Made by a program: the position numbers and the translations under genes. DNA of 64,000 nucleotides from positions 2,976,001 to 3,040,000 of the forward strand of contig NZ_CP097635.1 in NCBI RefSeq assembly GCF_023573145.1. Direction: 5' to 3'. This DNA is from Aquincola tertiaricarbonis (lineage in GTDB: Bacteria; Pseudomonadota; Gammaproteobacteria; Burkholderiales; Burkholderiaceae_C). Within the stretch, counting starts at the first letter, position 1; every line of letters starts with the position of its first letter. The notes under the pieces are model-generated. The model was not told the origin of the DNA. It ran no database searches and worked only from the letters and a program-made list of their open reading frames with translations. This document shows positions 6,753 through 14,931 of this stretch, one piece after another.

Positions 6753-9569
6753 ATGAAGATCGTTCTCGTCGGCCACGGCATGGTGGGCCACAAGTTCCTG
6801 GAAAGCCTGTCGCAGGCCGACCTGCCCGGCCTGGAAGTGACGGTGCTGTGCGAGGAGCCGCGCCCGGCCTACGACCGTGTGCACCTGTCCGAGTTCTTCA
6901 GCGGCAAGACGGCCGAGCAGCTGTCGCTGGTGGCACCCGGCTTCTTCGAGCGCACCGGCTACACCCTGAAGCTGGGCGCCCGCGCCGCCAGCGTCGACCG
7001 CCGCGCCCGCACCGTCACCGCGGTGGATGGCAGCGTGCACCCCTATGACCGTCTGGTGCTGGCCACCGGCTCCAGCCCCTTCGTGCCGCCGGTGCCTGGC
7101 CGCGACCGCCCGCACTGCTTCGTCTACCGCACGATCGAGGACCTGGAGGCGATGAAGGCCTCGGGCGCCAAGTCAAGCAGCGGCGTGGTGGTGGGCGGCG
7201 GCCTGCTGGGCCTGGAATGCGCCAAGGCGCTGTGCGACCTGGGCCTGCAGACCCATGTGGTGGAGTTCGCGCCGCGGCTGATGGCGGTGCAGGTGGACGA
7301 CGGCGGTGCCCGCGTGCTGCGCAGCAAGATCGAGGCGCTGGGCGTGCAGGTGCACACCAGCCGCAACACGGTGGAGATCACCGACGGCGCCAGCGCCCGC
7401 CACCGCATGGTGTACGCCGACGGCACCTACCTCGAGACCGACATGATCGTGTTCTCGGCCGGCATCCGCCCACGCGACGACCTGGCCCGCCAGTGCGTGC
7501 TGGCCATCGGCCCGCGCGGCGGCGTGGTGATCGACGACCACTGCCGCAGCAGCGACCCTCACGTGTACGCCATCGGCGAATGCGCCAGCTGGAACGAGCA
7601 GACCTTCGGCCTGGTGGCGCCCGGCTACGAGATGGCCCGCGTGGCCGCGCAGCACATCGCCGGCAGCGCCGAGGCAGCCTTCCGCGGCGCCGACATGAGC
7701 ACCAAGCTCAAGCTGATGGGCGTGGACGTGGCCAGCATCGGCGACGCCCACGGCAAGACACCCGGCAGCCGCCAGTGCCAGTACGTGGACGAGCGGCGGC
7801 AGGTGTACAAGAAGATCGTGATCAGTGAAGACGGCAGCCGTCTGCTGGGCGCGGTGCTGGTGGGCGACGCCGCCGAATACGGCACGCTGCTGCAGATGGC
7901 GCTCAACGGCATCAAGCTGCCGGCCGAGCCCGAGTTCCTGATCCTGCCCACCAGCGACGGCAAGGCCCGGCCCGGCCTGGGCGTGGATGCGCTGCCCGAG
8001 ACGGCGCAGATCTGCTCGTGCAACAACGTGAGCAAGGGCCGCCTGTGCGCCGCGGTGGCCGAAGGCGCCACCACCATCGGCCAGATCAAGGCCTGCACCC
8101 AGGCCGGTGCCACCTGCGGCGGCTGCGTGCCGCTGGTCACCCAGGTGATGAAGGCCGAGATGGCCCGCCTGGGCATGGCCGTCAACGACCACCTTTGCGA
8201 GCACTTCCCGCACTCGCGCCAGGCGCTCTACCACCTGGTGCGCGTGGGCGGCATCCGCAGCTTCAGCGATCTGCTGGCCCGCCACGGCCGTGGCCAGGGC
8301 TGCGACATCTGCAAGCCGGCGGCGGCCAGCATCTTCGCCTCGTGCTGGAACGAGTTCGTGCTCAAGCAGGACCTGGCGCCGCTGCAGGACAGCAACGACT
8401 ACTACCTGGGCAACCTGCAGAAGGACGGCACCTACTCGGTGGTGCCGCGCATGGCCGGCGGCGAGGTGACGCCCGACGGCCTGATCGCCGTCGGCCAGGT
8501 GGCCAAGAAGTACGGCCTGTACACCAAGATCACCGGCGGCCAGCGGGTCGATCTGTTCGGCGCCAAGGTCGACCAGCTGCCCGCCATCTGGGAAGAGCTG
8601 ATCGCCGCCGGCTTCGAGTCGGGCCACGCCTATGGCAAGAGCCTGCGCACCGTCAAGAGCTGCGTGGGCAGCACCTGGTGCCGCTACGGCGTGGACGACA
8701 GCCTGGGCCTGGCCGTGATGCTGGAGAACCGCTACAAGGGCCTGCGCGCGCCGCACAAGATCAAGTTCGGCGTCTCGGGCTGCACCCGTGAATGCGCCGA
8801 GGCCCAGGGCAAGGACGTGGGCGTGATCGCCACCGACAAGGGCTGGAACCTCTACGTCTGCGGCAACGGCGGCATGAAGCCGCGCCATGCCGAGCTGCTG
8901 GCCGCCGACCTGGACCGGGCCACGCTGGTGCGGCTGATCGACCGCTTCCTGATGTTCTACGTGCGCACCGCCGACCGGCTGCAGCGCACCAGCACCTGGC
9001 GCGACAACCTGGAAGGCGGCCTGGACTACCTGAAGGACGTGATCGTGCAGGACAGCCTGGGCCTGGGCGCCGAGCTGGAAGCCCAGATGCAGCACGTGGT
9101 GGACACCTACCAGTGCGAATGGAAGACCGCCGTCAACGACCCGCAGGTGCGCCAGCGCTTCCGTTCCTTCGTCAACATCGCCCCGGCGCCCACCGAAGCG
9201 CCGCAGACGGAAGGCCCGCGCTGGGTGCCCGTGTGCCGCACCGAGGACATCCTGCCCGAGGCCGGCGTCGCCGCGCTGGTGGACGAGCAGCCCATCGCCG
9301 TCTTCCGCCTGGGCGACGGCAGCTTCCACGCCATTGATGACGTGGACCCGAAGTCGGGCGCCAGCGTGCTCTCGCGCGGACTGGTGGGCAACCTGGGCGA
9401 CCGGCTGGTGGTGGCCTCGCCCATGTACAAGAACCACTTCGACCTGCGCAGCGGCGAATGCCTCGAGGCGCCCGAGCATTCGGTGCGGGCCCATGCCGTG
9501 CGCGTGGAAGACGGCCAGGTGCTGGTGGCGCTGGCGCACACAATGCAGGAAGAACCCGCCACCGCCTGA
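6753..9569 (+). CDS. nirB: Assimilatory nitrite reductase NADH, NirB-NirD fusion
   Basis: Reduces nitrite to ammonium in the cytoplasm with NAD(P)H. The 938-aa chain has an FAD/NAD module (KIVLVGHGMVGHKFLE at the N-terminus; VVVGGGLLGLECAKAL), a BFD-type [2Fe-2S] cluster region (CSCNN and TCGGC), and the siroheme/[4Fe-4S] segment (SCVGSTWCRYG; GCTRECAEAQGKDVGV). The last 110 residues are a complete NirD Rieske-like domain without cluster ligands (RWVPVCRTEDILPEAGVAAL through YKNHFDLRSGECLEAPEHSV). NirD is normally a separate gene; here it is fused in frame. The nasR gene follows after 13 bases. Assimilatory nitrate reductase is not in the window. Confidence 0.95.
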   Translation: MKIVLVGHGMVGHKFLESLSQADLPGLEVTVLCEEPRPAYDRVHLSEFFSGKTAEQLSLVAPGFFERTGYTLKLGARAASVDRRARTVTAVDGSVHPYDRLVLATGSSPFVPPVPGRDRPHCFVYRTIEDLEAMKASGAKSSSGVVVGGGLLGLECAKALCDLGLQTHVVEFAPRLMAVQVDDGGARVLRSKIEALGVQVHTSRNTVEITDGASARHRMVYADGTYLETDMIVFSAGIRPRDDLARQCVLAIGPRGGVVIDDHCRSSDPHVYAIGECASWNEQTFGLVAPGYEMARVAAQHIAGSAEAAFRGADMSTKLKLMGVDVASIGDAHGKTPGSRQCQYVDERRQVYKKIVISEDGSRLLGAVLVGDAAEYGTLLQMALNGIKLPAEPEFLILPTSDGKARPGLGVDALPETAQICSCNNVSKGRLCAAVAEGATTIGQIKACTQAGATCGGCVPLVTQVMKAEMARLGMAVNDHLCEHFPHSRQALYHLVRVGGIRSFSDLLARHGRGQGCDICKPAAASIFASCWNEFVLKQDLAPLQDSNDYYLGNLQKDGTYSVVPRMAGGEVTPDGLIAVGQVAKKYGLYTKITGGQRVDLFGAKVDQLPAIWEELIAAGFESGHAYGKSLRTVKSCVGSTWCRYGVDDSLGLAVMLENRYKGLRAPHKIKFGVSGCTRECAEAQGKDVGVIATDKGWNLYVCGNGGMKPRHAELLAADLDRATLVRLIDRFLMFYVRTADRLQRTSTWRDNLEGGLDYLKDVIVQDSLGLGAELEAQMQHVVDTYQCEWKTAVNDPQVRQRFRSFVNIAPAPTEAPQTEGPRWVPVCRTEDILPEAGVAALVDEQPIAVFRLGDGSFHAIDDVDPKSGASVLSRGLVGNLGDRLVVASPMYKNHFDLRSGECLEAPEHSVRAHAVRVEDGQVLVALAHTMQEEPATA

Positions 9570-9582
9570 CCCGAGAGCCCGC

Positions 9583-10887
9583 ATGACCGAGACCGCCCTG
9601 CCCCTGACCGCCTCGCAGCTGGTGCTGCGGGCCAAGCAGCGCGAGCTTGAGGCGGTGCGCCAGCTGGCCCAGCGCACCGAGCTGGTCGATGCCATCGGCC
9701 GGCTCATCCACGGCCTGCAGCGCGAACGCGGCGCCACCAGCGTGTGGCTGGCCTCGGGCGGCCAGCGCTTTGCCGAGGTGCGCACCCAGGCCATGGCCGA
9801 GGCCGACCAGGCCGAGCAGGTGCTGCGCCAGCAGCTGGCCGGCCAGCTGGCGCCTGAACAGGCCGCTGGTGCGCCGCTGCTCACGCTGATGGCCTGGGTG
9901 TTGATGGGGCTGGAACAGCTGCCCGCGCTGCGCGCGCAGGTGGCCCGCCAGCAGCTGGACGCGGCCGCTTCGGTGGCCGCCTACAGCCGGCTCATCGCCG
10001 GGCCGGTGGAACTCATCTTCCACATCGCCGACGCCGCGCGCTTGCCGGCCGCCTCACGCCTGCTGGTGGCGCTGCTGCACCTGGTGCAGGCCAATGAAGC
10101 CGCCGGCCAGGAACGGGCACTGGGCGCGGTGCTGTTCGCTTCCGGCCGCTGCGCGCAGGCGCAGCAGCAGCGGGTGCTGCACCTGATCGATGCGCAGGAG
10201 CGCAGCCTGCAGGTGTTTGCCGACTTCGCCGAGCCGGCGTTGCGCAGCGACTGGGAAGCGCGCCAGCTCACGCCCGAGGCCGCGCGACTGGAGCGGCTGC
10301 GCCGCACCCTGGCCATGGCAAGGCCGGAGGCGCCGCTGGACACCCGCCACAGCGACGACTGGTTCGAGGTGAGCAGCCAGCGCATCGATGCGCTGTGGCA
10401 GCTGCAGCTGGACCTCATGGCGCGGCTGCGCGCCGAGTGCGAATCGCAAAGCCGGCAGGCCGAGCAGGACCTGCAGGACTCCGAGGGCCTGCTGCAGGGC
10501 CTGCGCCGCCACCCGCCCCAGCATGCCGGCGCGGTGGCCCGCTTCTTCGAGGCCGACCCGGCCGCACAGCCGGTGCCCGGCCCCGACGCGGTGGCCCCGG
10601 CGGCCGACAACGCGGCCCTGATGGCGCTGCTGCAGGAACAGGCCGCCCGCCTGGCCCGCATGGAGGCCGAGCTGGACAACGCCCGCCGCACGCTGCATGA
10701 ACGCAAGGTGATCGAGCGCGCCAAGGGCGTGCTGATGTCGCGCCTGGGCATGACCGAAGAAGCCGCCTTCCGCGCGCTGCAGAAGACCTCGATGGACCAG
10801 AACCGCCGGCTGCTGGACGTCGCCGAGGCCACCTTGTCGCTGCCCGACTTCGCCTTCGGGCCGACGCCCGGCGTGCCACACGTCTAG
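9583..10887 (+). CDS. nasR: NasR-like nitrate/nitrite-sensing ANTAR antiterminator
   Basis: A 434-aa cytoplasmic regulator: an N-terminal NIT nitrate/nitrite-sensing domain (LIHGLQRERGATSVWLAS) and a C-terminal ANTAR RNA-binding domain (RKVIERAKGVLMSRLGMTEE through NRRLLDVAEATL). In Klebsiella, NasR binds nitrate or nitrite and prevents termination in the nas leader. The start at ATG 9583 is chosen because it lies 13 bases after nirBD and gives the full NIT domain. The 207-base gap after this gene contains two hairpins and a strong terminator that look like its own target. Confidence 0.93.
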   Translation: MTETALPLTASQLVLRAKQRELEAVRQLAQRTELVDAIGRLIHGLQRERGATSVWLASGGQRFAEVRTQAMAEADQAEQVLRQQLAGQLAPEQAAGAPLLTLMAWVLMGLEQLPALRAQVARQQLDAAASVAAYSRLIAGPVELIFHIADAARLPAASRLLVALLHLVQANEAAGQERALGAVLFASGRCAQAQQQRVLHLIDAQERSLQVFADFAEPALRSDWEARQLTPEAARLERLRRTLAMARPEAPLDTRHSDDWFEVSSQRIDALWQLQLDLMARLRAECESQSRQAEQDLQDSEGLLQGLRRHPPQHAGAVARFFEADPAAQPVPGPDAVAPAADNAALMALLQEQAARLARMEAELDNARRTLHERKVIERAKGVLMSRLGMTEEAAFRALQKTSMDQNRRLLDVAEATLSLPDFAFGPTPGVPHV

Positions 10888-10919
10888 ACAAGCAGGCACC
10901 AGCCGGGTGCGCTGCGCAT

Positions 10920-10966
10920 GGCATGGAAGGTGCATGCCCGTCGGACATCGAGCTAAAGGCGGCTCG
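10920..10966 (+). promoter_or_regulatory. Candidate ANTAR-binding paired hairpins
   Basis: Two adjacent stem-loops sit between nasR and the FNT gene. P1 pairs GGCATG (10920-10925) with CATGCC (10933-10938) around GAAGGTG. P2 pairs CGAGCT (10949-10954) with GGCTCG (10961-10966) around the hexaloop AAAGGC, which has A at loop position 1 and G at position 4 as described for ANTAR RNA targets. P1 fits that pattern only if one G is bulged. Together with the terminator that follows, this is the architecture expected for NasR-controlled antitermination. Confidence 0.6.
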
Positions 10967-10978
10967 CCCCCACGGATG

Positions 10979-11043
10979 ACGGCGTCCGTTGCCTGCCCTG
11001 CACCTGTTGCAGCGGCATGGCAACGGACGCCGTTTTCGTTTTT
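10979..11043 (+). terminator. Strong intrinsic terminator in the FNT leader
   Basis: A perfect 15-bp stem, ACGGCGTCCGTTGCC (10979-10993) with GGCAACGGACGCCGT (11019-11033), followed by TTTCGTTTTT (11034-11043). The loop can fold a further CTGCA/TGCAG hairpin. It lies 51 bases before the FNT start codon, so it should stop transcription into the transporter unless antitermination occurs. Confidence 0.88.
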
Positions 11044-11094
11044 GCGCTGCAACCGGCTGCACCTGCGGCAGCCACCCGCCCCCAAGGAAGTGCC

Positions 11095-11907
11095 ATGGCC
11101 TACCTCGCCCCCGCCGAATTCGTCACCAAGATGGTCGATGCCGGCGAATCCAAGCTGCTGATGTCCACCCGCGACACGCTGATCCGCTCCTACATGGCCG
11201 GTGCCATCCTGGCGCTGGCGGCCGCCTTCGCGGTGACGGTGACGGTGAACACCGGCAATGCGCTGATCGGCGCGCTGCTGTTCCCGGTGGGCTTCTGCAT
11301 CCTGTACCTGCTGGGCTTCGACCTGCTGACCGGCGTGTTCACGCTGACGCCGCTGGCCGTGCTGGACAAGCGGCCCGGCGCCACCTGGGCCGGCGTGCTG
11401 CGCAACTGGACGCTGGTGTTCTTCGGCAACTTCGCCGGGGCCCTGACGGTGGCCCTCTTCATGGCCATCATCTTCACCTACGGCTTCTCGGAGGCGCCCA
11501 ATGCGGTGGGCCAGAAGATCGGCCACATCGGCGAAGGCCGCACGCTGGGCTATGCCGCCCACGGGGCAGCCGGCATGCTCACCCTCTTCATCCGCGGCGT
11601 GATGTGCAACTGGATGGTGTCCACCGGCGTGGTGGCGGCCATGATGTCCACCAGCGTGTCGGGCAAGGTCATCGGCATGTGGATGCCCATCCTCATCTTC
11701 TTCTACATGGGCTTCGAGCATTCCATCGTCAACATGTTCCTGTTCCCGTCGGGCCTGCTGCTGGGCGGCCAGTTCACCTTCATGGACTACCTGATCTGGA
11801 ACGAGATCCCCACCGTCATCGGCAACCTGGTGGGCGGCCTCACCTTCGTGGGGGCTACGCTGTACGCCACGCACTACAAGACCGCCCCCCAGCGCGTGGT
11901 GGCCTGA
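11095..11907 (+). CDS. Formate/nitrite transporter family protein (nitrite channel)
   Basis: A 270-aa inner-membrane FNT/NirC-type channel with about six helices and the paired FNT signatures FFGNFAGAL and VIGNLVGGLTFVG. In this context it most likely imports nitrite for NirBD. The ATG at 11095 is preceded by AAGGAAG and lies just after the leader terminator. An upstream in-frame ATG at 11017 is rejected because it would put the terminator hairpin inside the coding sequence. The kinase/phosphatase gene follows after 10 bases. Expression is probably controlled by NasR through the leader. Confidence 0.93.
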   Translation: MAYLAPAEFVTKMVDAGESKLLMSTRDTLIRSYMAGAILALAAAFAVTVTVNTGNALIGALLFPVGFCILYLLGFDLLTGVFTLTPLAVLDKRPGATWAGVLRNWTLVFFGNFAGALTVALFMAIIFTYGFSEAPNAVGQKIGHIGEGRTLGYAAHGAAGMLTLFIRGVMCNWMVSTGVVAAMMSTSVSGKVIGMWMPILIFFYMGFEHSIVNMFLFPSGLLLGGQFTFMDYLIWNEIPTVIGNLVGGLTFVGATLYATHYKTAPQRVVA

Positions 11908-11917
11908 AGCAGCACCG

Positions 11918-13651
11918 ATGCTGCAGGTGACGCTGGGCCAGCACTCGCTGGCCGGGCCGGGCCACGCCCGCAACCAGGACTTCCATGGCGCGGTGCTGCC
12001 CGGCGCCGCGCTGCGGGCCAGCAAGGGCGTGGCGGTGGCGCTGGCCGATGGCATCGGCTCCAGCGCGGTGGGCCATGTGGCCAGCGCTGCGGCGGTGCGC
12101 AGCTTCCTGGACGACTACTACCTGACGCCCGAGAGCTGGTCGGTGCGGCGCTCGGCCCAGCGGGTGCTGCAGGCCACCAACTCCTGGCTGCATGCGCAGA
12201 CCATGCGCGGCGAAGGCCGCTTCGACAAGGACCGCGGCCATGTGTGCACCTTCAGCGCGCTGGTGCTCAAGGGTCGGCACGCCCACCTGCTGCACGTGGG
12301 CGATTCACGCATCTACCAGCTGCACGAGCGCACGCTGGAGCCGCTGACGCAGGACCACCGGCTGCAGCTCAGCGCCACGCAGGCCTGCCTGGCCCGGGCC
12401 CTGGGCACCGGGCCGGCGGTGGAGATCGACTACCACCAGTGGCTGCTGCGGCCGGGTGACCTGTACCTGCTGGCCACCGACGGCGCCCACGACCACCTGA
12501 GTGCCGCTGTGGTGCATGCCGCCCTGTCCCGCCATGGCGGCGACCTGCAAGCCGCCGCGCAAGACTTGGCCGACGGTGCCCGCGCGGCCGGCAGCACCGA
12601 CGACATCACGGTGCAACTGCTGCGGGTGGAGGCGCTGCCCGATGCCGATGCCGCCACCGCCCGGGCGGCCTGGCAGGCGCTGCCGCCCGCACCTGCGTTG
12701 TCGCCCCGCCAGATGCTGGACCACTACACCCTGGTGCGGCCGCTGCACACCGGCGCCCGCAGCCAGGTGCACCTGGCCCATGACGACGCCAGCGGGCAGC
12801 CGGTGGCCCTCAAGTTCCCGTCGGCGGACACGCTGGCCGACCGCACGCTGCTCGACCGCTTCCTGCTGGAGGAATGGGTGGCCCGGCGCATCCACAGCCC
12901 GCATGTGCTGCGGCCGGCCGCCGATCACGGGCCGCGCAGCCACCTGTACGTGGCGATGGAGTACCTGCCCGGCCAGACGCTGGCGCAATGGATGCGGGAC
13001 CATCCCCGGCCCGGCCTGGCCGAGGTGCGGGCCATCGTCGCCCAGCTGGGCCAGGGGCTGCAGGCCTTTCACCGGCTGGAGATGCTGCACCAGGACCTGC
13101 GGCCGGAAAACGTGATGATCGATGCCAGTGGCACCGTGAAGATCATCGACTTCGGCACCGTGCAGGTGGCCGGGCTGACCGAATGCGGACCCACGCCGGC
13201 GGCCAGCGCGCTGGTGGGCACGCTGCAGTACGCGGCGCCCGAATACTTCGTGGGCCAACCGGCCGACACCCGCGCCGACCTGTTTTCGCTGGCCGTGCTG
13301 GCCTACCAGATGCTGAGCGGCCAGCTGCCCTATGGCCTGCAGGTGACGCGGCTGCGGGACGCCTCCGGCCTGCGCCGCCTGCGCTACACGCCGCTGCGCC
13401 ACCACCGGCCTGACCTGCCGGCCTGGCTGGACGCGGTGCTGCACAAGGCGCTGCAGCCGCAGCCCGCACGCCGCCAGCAGGCGGTGTCGGAGCTGCTGCA
13501 CGACCTGAACCAGCCCGGCCCGGCCTTCCACCGCCAGCGCCTGCCACCGCTTGCGCAGCGGCATCCGGTGCGTTTCTGGCAGGCCACCAGCGCGTTGCTG
13601 GCGCTGGTGGCGCTGCTGCTGTTGCACGCGCTGCTGCAGCGCGGGCCGTAG
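11918..13651 (+). CDS. Bifunctional PP2C phosphatase / Ser-Thr protein kinase
   Basis: A 577-aa fusion. Residues about 1-235 are a PP2C phosphatase (NQDFHGA, LADGIGSS, HVGDSRIY, LATDGAHD metal-binding motifs). Residues about 265-530 are a protein kinase with ALKFPS (ATP lysine), LHQDLRPENVMID (catalytic loop with HQD in place of HRD), KIIDFGTVQVAG (DFG) and GTLQYAAPEY. A hydrophobic C-terminal helix (SALLALVALLLLHALL) anchors it in the membrane, kinase inside. Such fusions recur next to nitrate/nitrite transporters in proteobacteria; the target is unknown. It is the last gene of the nitrite operon, facing a convergent gene. Confidence 0.92.
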   Translation: MLQVTLGQHSLAGPGHARNQDFHGAVLPGAALRASKGVAVALADGIGSSAVGHVASAAAVRSFLDDYYLTPESWSVRRSAQRVLQATNSWLHAQTMRGEGRFDKDRGHVCTFSALVLKGRHAHLLHVGDSRIYQLHERTLEPLTQDHRLQLSATQACLARALGTGPAVEIDYHQWLLRPGDLYLLATDGAHDHLSAAVVHAALSRHGGDLQAAAQDLADGARAAGSTDDITVQLLRVEALPDADAATARAAWQALPPAPALSPRQMLDHYTLVRPLHTGARSQVHLAHDDASGQPVALKFPSADTLADRTLLDRFLLEEWVARRIHSPHVLRPAADHGPRSHLYVAMEYLPGQTLAQWMRDHPRPGLAEVRAIVAQLGQGLQAFHRLEMLHQDLRPENVMIDASGTVKIIDFGTVQVAGLTECGPTPAASALVGTLQYAAPEYFVGQPADTRADLFSLAVLAYQMLSGQLPYGLQVTRLRDASGLRRLRYTPLRHHRPDLPAWLDAVLHKALQPQPARRQQAVSELLHDLNQPGPAFHRQRLPPLAQRHPVRFWQATSALLALVALLLLHALLQRGP

Positions 13652-13682
13652 CCTGCAGCGCGCAGGCCCGGCCCGCGGCGCC

Positions 13683-14663
13683 TCAGGCGGCCACTGGCTC
13701 GCGCTGCCGGCGCCGCCGCGCCACCAGGCCCAGCACGCCGCCACCCAGGGCCAGCATCAGCCAGGTGGAAGGCTCGGGCACCGCCTGGATGGTGTCCCAG
13801 GCCACGCCCTGCAGCGCCACCGCTTCGCTGGCCGTCATGCCCAGCTGCAGCGCGGCGTACTCGGTGCCGCCCAGGCTGCGCGGATCGATGCCGGTGATCA
13901 TCCCGAAGTCGACCAGCGCATGCAGGTAGTAGCCGTAGTTGCTGGCGTGGTAGTTGTCGCTGGCCCAGAGGTTGATCTTGCCGGCGTCGATGCCGTCGTA
14001 CGGGTTGGCATCGGCCAGGCCGGTGGTGATGGCGCGGTTCCAGGCCAGGCCCACGGGGTTCACGCGGCTGACGATGGTGGGGTTCTGCGCCGCGGCGAAC
14101 TCATAGCCCGCCTGCACGTCGATGCCCATCTGCGTGATCGGCTTGCCGAACCAGGGGCTGGTGGCATTGCTGAAGGTGAGGTCGGCGCGCGACCACGTGG
14201 CGGTCAGGCTGATGTCGACGTTGGGGTTGCGCGCCTGGAACACGTTGCCCAGGATGCCGGTGTAGGTGGCGATCTTGGTCGGGTTGTTCGGCGCCTGGAA
14301 GTCCAGGTTGCTCTGCCCGTGCATCACCACCTTGTCCCACGGCTTGTCGATCAGCGACAGGCGGTTGTTGTAGTGGAAGTCGAGGTTGCTGCCCGGCTCC
14401 GTCTCAAGGCTGACGTTGTAGTCCAGCCCCGACTGCACGGTGAAGGCCTTGAACAAGGCCGGTACGCCGCCGATGTTGGTGCCGTTGAGGTCGGTGACGG
14501 TGTTGGTGCCCCAGTTCTGCACCGAAGCCAGCGCACCATAGGTGAAGCTGTTGCCGATGAAGAGGATGGAGGTGGCGGCGCCGGCCGGCATGGCCTGCAG
14601 CCCGCACAGGGCCAGGGCCGCGGCAGCGGCCACGTGGCGGGGGTGGAATCGAACTCCTGGCAT
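13683..14663 (-). CDS. PEP-CTERM-anchored SGNH/GDSL-like hydrolase
   Basis: A 326-aa exported protein. A signal peptide ends near MPAGAA, followed at once by SILFIGNSFTYGA, the block-I serine motif of SGNH hydrolases (related to DUF4886). VVMHGQSNLDF and SDNYHASNYGYYL could supply the remaining catalytic residues (Asp..His). The C-terminus VPEPSTWLMLALGGGVLGL plus RRRR is a standard PEP-CTERM sorting signal, so it is probably processed by an exosortase and secreted or attached to exopolysaccharide. Start at 14663 is chosen for its AGGAGA site; an in-frame start at 14843 would add 60 unlikely residues. Substrate unknown, perhaps an ester or acetylated polysaccharide. Confidence 0.85.
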   Translation of the reverse strand: MPGVRFHPRHVAAAAALALCGLQAMPAGAATSILFIGNSFTYGALASVQNWGTNTVTDLNGTNIGGVPALFKAFTVQSGLDYNVSLETEPGSNLDFHYNNRLSLIDKPWDKVVMHGQSNLDFQAPNNPTKIATYTGILGNVFQARNPNVDISLTATWSRADLTFSNATSPWFGKPITQMGIDVQAGYEFAAAQNPTIVSRVNPVGLAWNRAITTGLADANPYDGIDAGKINLWASDNYHASNYGYYLHALVDFGMITGIDPRSLGGTEYAALQLGMTASEAVALQGVAWDTIQAVPEPSTWLMLALGGGVLGLVARRRRQREPVAA

Positions 14664-14931
14664 GGTTGTTGTCTCCTGCTTGTCTATGCAACTTCGCTGG
14701 CCGGCGTGTTCCGGGCAGCCCTTGAATGTGGCGCGCGCCCGGGTCCGACGCCTCCGTGGCCACCCGTAGCCCGGGGTGGCAAATGCAACCGTTGGTACCG
14801 CTCGCCTGACATGGCTGCGCAGGTGATGCGCGCCATCGGTCAATAGTGATCAGCTCTGCGCCTGGCACTCAGCAAACAGTGCGTGCCAAGCGGGTGCAAA
14901 GGCGGCGACACTCCATCGCGTCCCATCTCTG

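Noticed and set aside
13651..13667. GCCTGC-AGCGC-GCAGGC hairpin as an intrinsic terminator
   Set aside because: It lies between convergent genes and could act as one, but it has only a 6-bp stem and no T-tract on either strand.
14640..14663. tRNA-like T-arm sequence (GGAATCGAACTCC)
   Set aside because: It is the coding start of the PEP-CTERM hydrolase (MPGVRFHP) and no acceptor stem or other tRNA arms can be formed around it.
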